Source: Methylobacterium sp. WL1 (GTDB lineage: Bacteria; Pseudomonadota; Alphaproteobacteria; Rhizobiales; Beijerinckiaceae). Taken from it: 64,000 nucleotides of DNA. Under the pieces are notes generated by a model. It was not told the DNA's origin. It did no database searches and worked only from the letters and a program-made list of their open reading frames with translations. This document shows, one piece after another, positions 39,649 through 48,276 of the stretch (position 1 is its first letter; each line of letters begins with the position of its first letter). A program made the translations under genes and the position numbers. The stretch lies in contig NZ_CP042823.1 of the NCBI RefSeq assembly GCF_008000895.1, positions 4,796,501 through 4,860,500 on the forward strand. The letters run 5' to 3'.

Positions 39649-40533
39649 ATGCTGACCAGCATGCCGAGCCCCACCGACGCGCAAGCCGACCTCATCGCCT
39701 ATCTCGATTTCCACGTGGAGGCCGGCGCCGACGCGGTCCTCGACGAGCGGCCGCACGACCGCTTCGGCGAGGCCGACACGCCGGCCCCGACCCTGCGGGC
39801 GCCCTGGCGCCCGGCGGCTTCGCCCCGGCCCGCCGCCCGTCCCACAGCCTCGTGCCGCCCCCGGGCTCACCCCCCCCCGTCCCCGGCCCCGGCCCGCACC
39901 TTCGGGCGTGCGGCGAGCGCCCAGCCGGAGGAGGCGGCGAGCGATGCCCGCGCCCGGGCGCGCGAGGCCAAGAGCCTCGACGAGCTGGAAAAGATCCTGG
40001 CGGATTTCGACGCCTGCCCGCTGCGCTTCACAGCCAAGAACCTGGTCTTCGCCGACGGCAATCCCGAGGCGCGGGTGATGTTTCTCGGGGAGGCCCCGGG
40101 CGCCGACGAGGACCGGATCGGCAAGCCGTTCATGGGCCGCTCGGGCCAGCTCCTCGACAAGATGATGGCGGCGATCGGCCTCGATCGGACCAGCGCCTAT
40201 ATCGGCAACATCGTCCCGTGGCGGCCCCCGGGCAACCGCAACCCGACACCCCAGGAGGTGGCGGTGTGCCGGCCCTTCGTGGAGCGCCAGATCGAGCTGG
40301 TCGATCCGGAGGTGATCGTCTGCCTCGGCGCCCCCGCGACCCAGACGCTGACCGGCACCAAGGACGGGATCCTGCGGACCCGCGGCCGGCTGTTCCCGTA
40401 CAAGCTGCCGACCGGCGAGGCGAAGCTCCTGGCCACCCTCCACCCGGCCTTCCTGCTGCGACAGCCGGTGCAGAAGCGCCTCGCATGGCGGGATTTTCGC
40501 GCCTTGCGCGCCCTGCTCGACGGGAAAGCTTGA
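39649..40533 (+). CDS. Uracil-DNA glycosylase, family 4 (type 4, Fe-S)
   Basis: About 294 residues from ATG 39649 (an in-frame ATG at 39661 is equally plausible). A variable Pro/Ala-rich linker of about 60 residues precedes the catalytic domain. That has the first cluster cysteine in ACPL, the motif FLGEAPGADEDRIGKPFMGRSGQLLD, a second conserved block YIGNIVPWRPPGNRNPTPQE with a CRPF cysteine, and the C-terminal LATLHPAFLLRQP with the catalytic-loop histidine. It removes uracil from DNA in base excision repair. The linker composition shifts mid-way, so an unnoticed pair of indels there cannot be ruled out. Confidence 0.9.
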   Translation: MLTSMPSPTDAQADLIAYLDFHVEAGADAVLDERPHDRFGEADTPAPTLRAPWRPAASPRPAARPTASCRPRAHPPPSPAPARTFGRAASAQPEEAASDARARAREAKSLDELEKILADFDACPLRFTAKNLVFADGNPEARVMFLGEAPGADEDRIGKPFMGRSGQLLDKMMAAIGLDRTSAYIGNIVPWRPPGNRNPTPQEVAVCRPFVERQIELVDPEVIVCLGAPATQTLTGTKDGILRTRGRLFPYKLPTGEAKLLATLHPAFLLRQPVQKRLAWRDFRALRALLDGKA

Positions 40534-40670
40534 CCGGAGCCGCGGAACCGGGCGTTCCCTCCCGTCATTAGAGTTTCGTCCCGAACGGTGTCTGCCGGCT
40601 TTCGGACATAGGCGATGCACAGTTAGGACCGCACCCTGCCCGGCGGCAGGCGCGGCATCAGGGCGGGACC

Positions 40671-41579
40671 ATGCGCTGGGACGATCTACGCAGCTCCGAC
40701 AACGTCGAGGATCGCCGCGGTGAGGGCGGCGGCGGTGGCATGGGCTTCCCGGGCGGCGGCGCGGGCGGCCTCGGGATCGGCACCATCGTGGTGCTGATGA
40801 TCATCGGCTACTTCACCGGCATCAACCCGGCGATCCTGATCGGCGGCGCCCAGCAGATCGGCCGCGGCGGCGGCCAGCAGGAGCAGACGGCCGACCCGCA
40901 AACCCAGTCCCGGCGCCGCCAGGCCCCGACGGACGAGAGCGGCCGGTTCGCCTCGAAGATCCTGGGCAACACCGAGGACGTGTGGAGCCAGATCCTGCCG
41001 CAGCAGACCGGCAAGCAATACACCCCGACGACCCTGGTGCTCTACACCGGCGGCACCCGCTCGGGCTGCGGCTCGGCCCAGGCCGCCATGGGCCCGTTCT
41101 ACTGCCCGCTCGACAAGAAGGTCTACCTGGACACCGGCTTCTTCAAGGAGATGGCGAGCAAGTTCGGCGTGAAGGGCGACTTCGCCTACGCGTACGTCAT
41201 CGCCCACGAGGTCGGCCACCACGTCCAGGACGTTCTTGGCATTCTCGGCAAGGTCCAGGCCCGCCAGCAGCAGGCCTCCAGCAAGACCGAGGCGAATGCC
41301 CTGTCGGTGCGGATCGAGCTGATGGCCGATTGCCTGGCCGGCGTCTGGGCCAAGAACTCGAACGACAAGTACGCGGAGCTGGAGCAGGGCGACATCGACG
41401 AGGCCCTGAACGCCGCCGCCCAGATCGGCGACGATTCGCTGCAGAAGCGCTCGCAGGGCTACGTGGTGCCGGATTCCTTCACGCACGGCTCCTCGGCCCA
41501 GCGCCAGCGCTGGTTCACCGCCGGCTACAAGAGCGGGCAGACCAAGGCCTGCGACACGTTCCGGACGGCGAACAACTGA
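40671..41579 (+). CDS. Neutral zinc metallopeptidase, YpfJ/KPN_02809 family
   Basis: A 302-residue protein. A glycine-rich N-terminus leads to one transmembrane segment (about 36-56, GTIVVLMIIGYFTGI). The catalytic domain has HEVGHH at 179-184 as the zinc site, the third ligand region ELMADCLAGVWA, and paired cysteines in RSGCGSA and GPFYCPLDKKVY. Members are putative periplasm-facing peptidases; substrates are unknown. It is transcribed alone. Confidence 0.9.
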   Translation: MRWDDLRSSDNVEDRRGEGGGGGMGFPGGGAGGLGIGTIVVLMIIGYFTGINPAILIGGAQQIGRGGGQQEQTADPQTQSRRRQAPTDESGRFASKILGNTEDVWSQILPQQTGKQYTPTTLVLYTGGTRSGCGSAQAAMGPFYCPLDKKVYLDTGFFKEMASKFGVKGDFAYAYVIAHEVGHHVQDVLGILGKVQARQQQASSKTEANALSVRIELMADCLAGVWAKNSNDKYAELEQGDIDEALNAAAQIGDDSLQKRSQGYVVPDSFTHGSSAQRQRWFTAGYKSGQTKACDTFRTANN

Positions 41580-41806
41580 GGCTCGGTCAGGGCTCCGGGG
41601 ATACGGCGAGCAGGCGCTGTCTATGCGGGCGTAGCGACGCAACCCTGCGGCGCTACGCTCCCTGACCGGGCTCTTCCCCGGGTCGCTTCGCTGCGCTCGT
41701 TCCGCGACGGGCATCGACCCCGCTCTCTCGCGCGCGCCGGTATCCCGGCGACGTGGATGGCGACAGGCGTACGCCCTATCCCAGTCCGATCCATCCATTC
41801 CGATCC

Positions 41807-42089
41807 ATGCAGATCGCGATGGCGTCCCTCGCCGTGGCTGCGAAAGGACAGGGCGCCCTGAGACGGGACCTGCTGCAACATCTCGGCCTCTCGCCGGAGG
41901 AGCGGGTCGACCTGCGAGACGTGGCCAAGTGGTGCGCTGCGCGCGCGGGCGGCCCGGCCATCCGGCACCATCGCCGATGTCGTCCAAGCCTTCGACGCAG
42001 ACGTGACGCGGCATGCGCCTCGGACGATCGAGGCGATGAACGCCCGGGCGGAGGCTGGCTTGGGCTGGTGCGCCGGACGACGCACGAAC
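41807..42089 (+). pseudogene. Relic of AbrB/VapB-type antitoxin
   Basis: From ATG 41807 one frame reads AAKGQGALRRDLLQHLGLSPEERVDL, matching the AbrB-fold antitoxin pattern TAKGQVTLRKDLLQHLGV. The C-terminal half lies in another frame from about 41970: GTIADVV, then TIEAMNARAEAGLGWCAGR, matching the usual GTIADVFG and SIEEMNEAIAAGWAGR of these antitoxins. A frame break near 41960-41970 and altered key residues indicate decay. It overlaps the start of the toxin relic, as functional pairs do. Confidence 0.68.
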
Positions 42090-42270
42090 ATGTCCCTCGA
42101 CACCGCCGTGTTGGCTCGGACTCAGGCCGCGAGAGGCCGGTGGCGACTTCGCCGACGGCGTCCTGGCGTAGGAAGGCCGGCGGCTCGCCGGTGAGATCGT
42201 CGTCTCCTTCGACCAGGAGGCTGTGACGTCGCGGGCCCGGCACGGGGAGGCCGCGCAGCGCCTGTGCGGA
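42090..42270 (+). pseudogene. Relic of PIN-domain (VapC-type) toxin with internal deletion
   Basis: ATG 42090 begins MSLDTAVLARTQ, like the PIN start LDTNVLVR, where the catalytic aspartate is kept but N is replaced by A. After about 17 codons the sequence jumps, in a changed frame, to GDFADGVLA (from 42142), then a TAG at 42169, then EGRRLAGEIVVSFDQEAV. That matches the C-terminal part of VapC proteins, with the second aspartate motif GDFADGVIA and the VSFDKKAV end. Roughly 75-80 residues of the middle are missing. It cannot make a working ribonuclease. Confidence 0.68.
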
Positions 42271-42308
42271 ACGCGGCTCCGGTCGCGATGCGTCCCGGGC
42301 CGGGCTTC

Positions 42309-42569
42309 TCAGCGCTGGCTCAACCGCAGGGCGTTGGCCTGGACCTTCCGGCGGTAGCTGCGGATCACCTTGCCGTTCGAGGCGCCCGAGGCGACCATCA
42401 GGGCCGCTTCGCTGGCCGCCATGATCTTCTCCGTCACCATGCGCTGCGCCTCGATCTGCGCGGCCGGGCCGCCCACCGCGAACATCGCCATGCGCTGTGC
42501 GATCACCCCCTGGGCCTCCAGGCCCAGCATGGCCATGTCCAGGCTCGTCTTCCACCAACCGAACAGCAT
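42309..42569 (-). CDS. Small conserved hypothetical protein
   Basis: An 86-residue product from ATG 42569 (MLFGWWKTSLDMAMLGLEAQ). The first part is a hydrophobic/amphipathic helix rich in W, M and L. The second part, QRMVTEKIMAASEAALMVASGASNGKVIRSYRRKVQANALRL, is helical and basic at its end. Similar short proteins occur singly in many alphaproteobacteria and loosely recall phasins. No function is assigned. It is divergent from the ABC-F gene. Confidence 0.65.
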   Translation of the reverse strand: MLFGWWKTSLDMAMLGLEAQGVIAQRMAMFAVGGPAAQIEAQRMVTEKIMAASEAALMVASGASNGKVIRSYRRKVQANALRLSQR

Positions 42570-42745
42570 CGCGTTCCTTGTGTCTCGCGCGGGGCAACGG
42601 CCCTGCCTGTGCTTGGCTCCCGGCGCCGATCCCACGGTTGCGTGAGCGGCAAGCGGCCCCCCGACCCCGGCTTCGTCTTTGCGCCGTCTCGATCCATGCC
42701 GTAAGCGGCCCGAAGTATTTCCCCCGGACACGGCAACCGCCCTTC

Positions 42746-44368
42746 ATGATACGCCTGGACAAAATCACCAAGCAGAACGGGCGGCAGCTCGTCTTCATCG
42801 AGGCCTCGGCCGCGCTCCAGCGGGGCGAGAAGATCGGGCTCGTGGGTCCGAACGGGGCCGGCAAGACCACCCTGTTCCGGATGATCATCGGCCAGGAGCA
42901 GCCCGACGAGGGCCAGGTCGCGGCCGACCGGGGCATCACCATCGGGTATTTCAGCCAGGATGTCGGCGAGATGGCCGGGCGCAGCGTCGTCACCGAGGTG
43001 ATGGACGGCGCCGGCCCGGTGAGCACGGTGGCGGCCGAATTGGCGGAGCTCGGCGCCGCGCTCGCCGACCCGGACCGGGCCGACGAGATGGACGCCCTGG
43101 TGGAGCGCTACGGCGAGGTCCAGGCCCGGTTCGAGGAACTCGACGGCTACGCCCTGGAGGGGCGCGCCCGGGAGGTGCTCGACGGCCTCAGCTTCAGCCA
43201 GGAGATGATGGACGGCGATGTCGGCGCCCTCTCGGGGGGCTGGAAGATGCGGGTCGCGCTCGCCCGCATCCTGCTGATGCGCCCGGACGTGATGCTGCTG
43301 GACGAGCCGTCCAACCACCTGGATCTCGAGAGCCTGATCTGGCTCGAATCGTTCCTGAAGGCCTATGACGGCGCCCTGCTGATGACCTCGCACGACCGCG
43401 AGTTCATGAACCGGATCGTCACCAAGGTGATCGAGATCGACGGCGGCGCGCTGACCACCTTCTCGGGCGACTACGCCTTCTACGAGGGCCAGCGGAAGCT
43501 GAACGAGGCGCAGCAGCAGGCGCAGTTCGAGCGCCAGCAGGCGATGCTGGCCAAGGAGATCGCCTTCATCGAGCGGTTCAAGGCTCGGGCCTCCCACGCC
43601 GCCCAGGTCCAGAGCCGGGTGAAGAAGCTCGATAAGATCGAGCGGGTCGAGCCGCCCCGGCGGCGGCAATCGGTGGCGTTCGAGTTCCAGCCGGCGCCGC
43701 GCTCGGGCGACGACGTCGTGATGCTGAAGGGCGTCCACAAGCGCTACGGCAGCCGCACGATCTACGAGGGGCTGGACTTCTCGGTGCGGCGCCGGGAGCG
43801 CTGGTGCGTGATGGGGATCAACGGCGCCGGCAAGTCGACGCTGCTGAAGCTCGTCACCGGCACCACCGCGCCGGACGACGGCTCGGTCATGGTCGGCGGC
43901 AGCGTCAAGCTCGGCTACTTCGCCCAGCACGCCATGGACCTGCTCGACGGCGACCGCACCGTGTTCCAGACCCTGGAGGACGCGTTCCCGCAGGCCGGGC
44001 AGGGCTCGCTGCGGGCGCTGGCCGGCTGCTTCGGCTTCTCGGGCGACGACGTCGAGAAGCGCTGCCGGGTGCTCTCGGGCGGCGAGAAGGCCCGGCTGGT
44101 GATGGCCCTGATGCTGTACGACCCGCCGAACTTCCTGGTGCTCGACGAGCCGACCAACCACCTCGACATGGGCACCAAGGAGATGCTGATCACCGCGCTT
44201 GCCAACTACGAGGGCACGATGCTGTTCGTCTCCCACGATCGGCATTTCCTGGCGGCGCTGTCGAACCGGGTGCTGGAGGTGACGCTCGAGGGCATCCACC
44301 AGTACGGCGGCGGCTACACCGAGTACGTGGCCCGCACCGGCCAGGAGGCGCCAGGCCTGCGCAGCTAA
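42746..44368 (+). CDS. ABC-F family ATPase (translation-associated)
   Basis: A 540-residue soluble protein from ATG 42746 with two ABC domains and no membrane segments. The first has Walker A GPNGAGKTT at 34-42, signature LSGGWKMRVALAR and Walker B VMLLDEPSNHLD. The linker (about 235-315) is the charged ABC-F P-site tRNA interaction motif, with FERQQAMLAKEIAFIERFKARASHAAQVQSRVKKLDK. The second has GINGAGKST, LSGGEKARLVMALML and LDEPTNHLDMGTKEM. It resembles YbiT/EttA-type proteins that act on stalled ribosomes. The stop codon falls inside the first unit of a 19-bp tandem array. Confidence 0.92.
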   Translation: MIRLDKITKQNGRQLVFIEASAALQRGEKIGLVGPNGAGKTTLFRMIIGQEQPDEGQVAADRGITIGYFSQDVGEMAGRSVVTEVMDGAGPVSTVAAELAELGAALADPDRADEMDALVERYGEVQARFEELDGYALEGRAREVLDGLSFSQEMMDGDVGALSGGWKMRVALARILLMRPDVMLLDEPSNHLDLESLIWLESFLKAYDGALLMTSHDREFMNRIVTKVIEIDGGALTTFSGDYAFYEGQRKLNEAQQQAQFERQQAMLAKEIAFIERFKARASHAAQVQSRVKKLDKIERVEPPRRRQSVAFEFQPAPRSGDDVVMLKGVHKRYGSRTIYEGLDFSVRRRERWCVMGINGAGKSTLLKLVTGTTAPDDGSVMVGGSVKLGYFAQHAMDLLDGDRTVFQTLEDAFPQAGQGSLRALAGCFGFSGDDVEKRCRVLSGGEKARLVMALMLYDPPNFLVLDEPTNHLDMGTKEMLITALANYEGTMLFVSHDRHFLAALSNRVLEVTLEGIHQYGGGYTEYVARTGQEAPGLRS

Positions 44369-44487
44369 ACCAGGCCTGCGCAGCTGAACGAAGCCTGCGC
44401 AGCGGAACGAAGCCTGCGCAGCCAAAGGAAGCCTGCACAGCTGAACGAGGCCTGCGCAGCTCACAGGGGCCTGCACGATTGACGGGG
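44355..44487. repeat. Seven-unit 19-bp tandem array across the ABC-F stop codon
   Basis: Units start at 44355, 44374, 44393, 44412, 44431, 44450 and 44469, an exact 19-bp period, with consensus GCCTGCGCAGCTGAACGAA. The last unit is the most diverged. The ABC-F stop TAA (44366-44368) sits in unit one. In other units the same position is TGA, CGG or CCA, so the encoded C-terminus PGLRS derives from the repeat. The unit contains the near-palindrome CTGCGCAG. The exact period and end-of-gene position suggest a variable-number repeat. Confidence 0.95.
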
Positions 44488-44568
44488 GTGGGCCGCGACC
44501 TTCGGGCCCGCTCCCGCGCCGGGTTTCCGGCGCTAAGCTCGTGGCGACCGGGCCGGGGGCCAGATGCC

Positions 44569-45048
44569 GTGCGACGCCTGCTGAAATTCCTCCACACGAT
44601 GGGGTCGGCCGGGTTGCTGGGGGCGATGGCGTCCCTGGTGGTCCTCCTGGCGCTGGCTCCCGCGCCGGCCGCCCTGCCCGGCTACGCGGCGATCCGGGGC
44701 GCCATGGGGGCCGTCGCCACCTGGGTGTTCGTGCCGTCGCTCGCCGCGACCCTGCTGTCCGGGCTGCTCGCGATGGCGCTCAACCGGGCCTACCTCAACG
44801 CCGGCTGGGCCTGGGTGAAGCTCGCCACCGGGGTCCTGATGTTCGAGGGCGGCCTGGTCTACGTGCAGGGGCCGATGAACCGCGAGGCCGAGCGCAGCGC
44901 CCGGGCGCTCGCCGGCCTGCTGGATCCCGCCGCCCTGGCCGCCTCGCTGGAGGGCGAGCGCGGCACGCTCTGGGTGCTGCTGGCGGTGTCGGCCGCCAAC
45001 GTGGCCCTGGGGATCTGGCGCCCGCGGATCCTGCGGATCCCACAATAG
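44569..45048 (+). CDS. Small four-helix membrane protein (DUF2269-like)
   Basis: A 159-residue product from GTG 44569. Four hydrophobic helices are visible: GLLGAMASLVVLLALAP, ATWVFVPSLAATLLSGLLAMAL, WVKLATGVLMFEGGLVYVQGP, and WVLLAVSAANVALGIWRPR. The first helix holds LLKFLHTMG with a histidine, as in DUF2269 and related heme- or copper-associated membrane proteins. Function is unknown. It starts about 80 bp after the tandem array. Confidence 0.72.
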   Translation: MRRLLKFLHTMGSAGLLGAMASLVVLLALAPAPAALPGYAAIRGAMGAVATWVFVPSLAATLLSGLLAMALNRAYLNAGWAWVKLATGVLMFEGGLVYVQGPMNREAERSARALAGLLDPAALAASLEGERGTLWVLLAVSAANVALGIWRPRILRIPQ

Positions 45049-45193
45049 CCCCAATGGCCGGCCTGGCGGACTCGGAGGCCTGTTCGTCCGCACGCGGAAA
45101 AGGCCGCGGTTCGAGGGCGGCGGTCGGGAGGATAAACGCGATTGCCGAGCCCGGCGCCACCGCCAGATCCTTCGAAATACGCCGGCTAACAAA

Positions 45194-46519
45194 CTACTTT
45201 CCGATGCAGAAACCGGAAAACAACCGGTCCAGCACATCCTCGACGCCGACATGCCCGCCGACCTCGCCCAGCGACCGGACTGCGAGCCGGAGATCTTCTG
45301 CAGCGAGTTCGGGCAGAGCGCCCGCCCCGGCGAGAAGCCGGTCGAGATGCGCCACGCAGGCCTCCAGCGCCGCCCGGTGGCGGGCCCGCGTAACCAGCGC
45401 GTCGCCGGTGCCGAGCCCGGCTTCCGCCGCGATCTGAATCGCGTCCAGCAGCGCGTCCAGCCCGGCCCCGGTCCGGGCCGAGACCGCCAGTGCTCCGGGC
45501 GCCACGGTGTTTGTTAAGCCGGCAAAAAGATCGATCTTGGTGCGCACCGGGAGAACGGGAAGGTCGGCCGCACCGAGATCCGGCCCGCTCCCGTCCGGGG
45601 GTACGAGGGCCAAGACGAGGTCGGCCGTGCCGATGCGGGCGCGGCTGCGCCGGATGCCCTCGGCCTCCACCGGCTCGGCGGTCTCGCGCAAGCCGGCGGT
45701 GTCGACCAGGAAAACCGGCAGGCCGCCGAGATCGAGGCGGATCTCGATGGCGTCCCGGGTGGTGCCGGGCACATCCGACACGATCGCGACGTCCCGCCGG
45801 CTAAGAGCATTCAGCAACGTCGATTTTCCGGCATTGGGCGCACCGGCCAGCACCACGACAAACCCCTCGCGCAGGCGCTCGCCCCGGCGGCCATCGTGCA
45901 GGGCGGTCGCGATAGCGTGGCGCAGGCCGGACACGCGGCCGAACAGTGTGGCGTCGAGGCTGGCCTCATCGACGTCACCCTCGTCGGCGAAATCGAGCGC
46001 GGCCTCGGCCGCCGCCAGGCAATCGATCGCCTCCGCCCGCCATGCCGCGACCTGGCGGCTCAGCGCCCCGTCGAGTTGGCGCAGGGCCTGCCTGCGCTGC
46101 CCTTCGGTCTCGGCGTCGATCAGGTCGGCCACCGCCTCGGCTTCGGCGAGGTCCATGCGGCCGTTGAGCACCGCCCGGCGGGTGAACGCCCCGGGGCCGG
46201 CCGCCCGGCAGCCTGGGATCCGGGCCAGCGCCGTAAGCACACCCATCCGCACCGCCGTCCCGCCATGCAGGTGCAGCTCGGCCATGTCCTCGCCGCTATA
46301 GGTGTCGGGCCCCGGAAACCACGCAACCAGGGCGCGGTCGAGTTCGGTGCCGTCCGCGGGATCCCGCACGGTACGCAGCGACAGGCGCCGGGGAGATGGC
46401 AGAGGTCCGGCAAGGGCGCCCAGCACCGCCCGGGCGCCCGGCCCGCTCACCCGGATCACCGAGACGGCGGCGCGGCCGAAACCGGTGGCCGGTGCGAAGA
46501 GGGTATCGGACTCGGTCAT
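45194..46519 (-). CDS. mnmE: tRNA modification GTPase MnmE
   Basis: A 441-residue protein that, with MnmG, installs the 5-carboxymethylaminomethyl group on wobble uridines. The N-terminal folate-binding domain has DTLFAPATGFGRAAVSVIRVSG. The helical domain is split around the G domain: G1 is GAPNAGKST, G2/G3 include PGTTRDAIE and DTAGLRE, and G4 is TKID. The C-terminal cysteine is in the conserved FCIGK end. It is transcribed leftward, alone, while its partner gene mnmG lies 9.4 kb to the right on the other strand. A parS-like palindrome lies 45 bp upstream of its start. Confidence 0.96.
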   Translation of the reverse strand: MTESDTLFAPATGFGRAAVSVIRVSGPGARAVLGALAGPLPSPRRLSLRTVRDPADGTELDRALVAWFPGPDTYSGEDMAELHLHGGTAVRMGVLTALARIPGCRAAGPGAFTRRAVLNGRMDLAEAEAVADLIDAETEGQRRQALRQLDGALSRQVAAWRAEAIDCLAAAEAALDFADEGDVDEASLDATLFGRVSGLRHAIATALHDGRRGERLREGFVVVLAGAPNAGKSTLLNALSRRDVAIVSDVPGTTRDAIEIRLDLGGLPVFLVDTAGLRETAEPVEAEGIRRSRARIGTADLVLALVPPDGSGPDLGAADLPVLPVRTKIDLFAGLTNTVAPGALAVSARTGAGLDALLDAIQIAAEAGLGTGDALVTRARHRAALEACVAHLDRLLAGAGALPELAAEDLRLAVRSLGEVGGHVGVEDVLDRLFSGFCIGK

Positions 46520-46563
46520 GCTGGTGTCACTGGCGGTGGTGCGCGGCCGCTTGGAATCCGACG

Positions 46564-46579
46564 CGTTTCACGTGAAACA
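46564..46579. promoter_or_regulatory. parS-like site upstream of mnmE
   Basis: CGTTTCACGTGAAACA matches the canonical 16-bp parS TGTTTCACGTGAAACA at 15 of 16 positions, with the central 14 bp perfectly palindromic. It lies in the divergent region between mnmE and the beta-lactamase gene. It is expected to be bound by the ParB encoded at 59417. Confidence 0.85.
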
Positions 46580-46692
46580 CGCGCTCCAGCCCCTGTATCA
46601 CTCCGATGCGGCGAGTCGCGCCCCTGGCGTCATCGATCGGTCACGCCGACGCTTAAGATCGGCGGGACGATCCACCGAGAGAGCGAGACGCC

Positions 46693-47592
46693 GTGACGTC
46701 CTGGACCCGCCGTACCGTTTGCCTCGGCGTCCTCGCCGCACCGTTAATCCTGAGCCAGGGGACCGTCCGGGCCGATGAGACGGCCCCGACCCTGGCGGAG
46801 ATCGAACGGCGTCTCGGCGGCCGTCTCGGGGTCTCGGCCGGGACACGGGACCGCGTGCTCCTGAGCCACCGGGCGGACGAGCTGTTCCCGATGTGCAGCA
46901 CGTTCAAGGCGGTCGCCGTCGCGGCCATCCTGGCGCGGGTCGATGCGGGATCGGAATCCCTGGACCGGGTCGTCGACTTCGGACCCGACATCCTCCTGAG
47001 CTACGCACCCGTGACCCGGAAGGTCGTGGAGGCCGGCGGCGGCACCGGGCGGATGTCGATCTCCGACCTCTGCGCCGCCGCGATCGTATGGAGCGACAAC
47101 AGCGCGGCCAACCTGCTGCTGACCGCGCTGGGCGGACCCAAAGCGTTGACCGTCTGGCTGCGCGGCACCGGCGATACCCGCACCCGCCTCGACCGGGACG
47201 AGCCGACCTTGAACACCGCGTTGCCGGGCGATCCGCGCGACACCACCAGCCCGGAGGCGATGCGCCAGACCCTCGGGCGCGTGCTGCTCGGTCCGGTCCT
47301 GTCGGCGGCCTCGCGCGGGCGATTGGAGGCCTGGATGATCGCGTGCCAGACGGGGGCCAAGCGCCTGCGCGCGGGGCTGCCACCGGATTGGATCGTCGGC
47401 GACAAGACCGGCAGCGGCGACAACGGCACGTTCAACGATGTGGCGATCCTTCGGCCGCCGGGCTCCCCGTCCGGACCTGCGCCGGTCCTCGCCTGCGTGT
47501 ACGTCACCGGAGCCACGGCCCCCGCGCCGGCTGTCGAGTCGGCCTACGCCGAGATCGGCCGGCTCATCGCCGCCAGGGTGGGCGCCACCTGA
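46693..47592 (+). CDS. Class A (serine) beta-lactamase
   Basis: A 299-residue exported enzyme from GTG 46693, with GAGAGAG upstream. The signal peptide has CLGVLAAPLILSQGTVRA. All class A motifs are present: STFK at 69-72 with the nucleophile serine, SDN at 134-136, the omega-loop RDEPTLN with general base E170, and KTG at 238-240 followed by SGDNGTFND. It hydrolyses beta-lactams in the periplasm. The subfamily (spectrum) cannot be told from motifs. No LysR-type regulator is adjacent, so expression is probably constitutive. A hairpin with a T tract follows. Confidence 0.94.
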   Translation: MTSWTRRTVCLGVLAAPLILSQGTVRADETAPTLAEIERRLGGRLGVSAGTRDRVLLSHRADELFPMCSTFKAVAVAAILARVDAGSESLDRVVDFGPDILLSYAPVTRKVVEAGGGTGRMSISDLCAAAIVWSDNSAANLLLTALGGPKALTVWLRGTGDTRTRLDRDEPTLNTALPGDPRDTTSPEAMRQTLGRVLLGPVLSAASRGRLEAWMIACQTGAKRLRAGLPPDWIVGDKTGSGDNGTFNDVAILRPPGSPSGPAPVLACVYVTGATAPAPAVESAYAEIGRLIAARVGAT

Positions 47593-47621
47593 TCCGAGAC
47601 TGCAGTGGCGCAGCAGGCCGG

Positions 47622-47655
47622 GTATCGGAGCCGGTCCGATACGCGCGCCTTTTTT
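47622..47655 (+). terminator. Probable terminator after beta-lactamase
   Basis: GTATCGG at 47622-47628 pairs with CCGATAC at 47636-47642, and a TTTTTT tract follows at 47650-47655 after GCGCGCC. The gap between stem and T tract makes it imperfect. Confidence 0.55.
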
Positions 47656-47709
47656 GGTCCGCCGCGTCTTCTCACGAATTTCGGCCGCCACCTCTCGAGA
47701 CGATGCTCC

Positions 47710-48231
47710 ATGGCCAAAACGCCTGCCGCCAAAATGCCTGCCGCCAAAACGCCTGCCACCAAAACCACCCGGGCGACCCTGGCCCTCGACAAGGCCGGGA
47801 TCCGTTACAGTCTCCACGCCTACGCCTACGATCCGGACGCCCCGCGCATCGGCCTCCAGGCCGCGGAAGCGCTGAGCGTCGAGCCCGGCCGTGTGCTGAA
47901 GACCCTGATGGCGGCGGTGGATGGGCGGACGGTCTGCCTCCTGGTGGCCTCCGACAAGGAGGTCTCGATGAAGCGCGTGGCGGCGGCCTTCTCCGGCAAG
48001 GCGGCGGCGATGCTCAAGCCCGCGGATGCCGAGCGCCTCACCGGCTACCATGTCGGCGGCATCAGCCCGCTCGGGCCGAAGCGGGTTTTTCCCACCGCGA
48101 TCGATGCCGGCTCGCTGTCGGATCCGGCGGCCGAGATTCACGTGAACGGCGGCGGGCGCGGCCTGCAGATCCGTCTCACCGAGGGGGACCTCGCGGCCGT
48201 GCTGACGGCCCTGGTGGTGCCGCTGACCTGA
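47710..48231 (+). CDS. ybaK: Cys-tRNA(Pro)/Cys-tRNA(Cys) deacylase, YbaK/EbsC family
   Basis: A 173-residue editing protein that hydrolyses mischarged tRNA in trans. The N-terminus holds a short Lys-Thr-Pro-Ala-Ala repeat encoded by three 15-bp units (47713-47757), possibly a flexible tail. The YbaK domain has the conserved lysine in RVLKTLMAAVDG, then VASDKEVSMKRVAAAF, the GYHVGGISPLGPKRVFPTAID block and HVNGGGRGLQI. The start ATG 47710 is the first in frame with the domain. Proximity to the beta-lactamase gene appears incidental. Confidence 0.88.
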   Translation: MAKTPAAKMPAAKTPATKTTRATLALDKAGIRYSLHAYAYDPDAPRIGLQAAEALSVEPGRVLKTLMAAVDGRTVCLLVASDKEVSMKRVAAAFSGKAAAMLKPADAERLTGYHVGGISPLGPKRVFPTAIDAGSLSDPAAEIHVNGGGRGLQIRLTEGDLAAVLTALVVPLT

Positions 48232-48276
48232 TCGGCCCCGAGGAACGCTCCAAGGATCGCTCCAGGGATCGCTACA

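Noticed and set aside
41753..42226. An intact 157-residue protein gene
   Set aside because: Only its first 40 residues look like a protein family (AbrB antitoxin). The remainder is out of frame with the matching antitoxin and toxin segments, so a pseudogene fits better.
44355..44487. CRISPR array
   Set aside because: Units are only 19 bp and directly contiguous with no unique spacers, and no cas genes are present.
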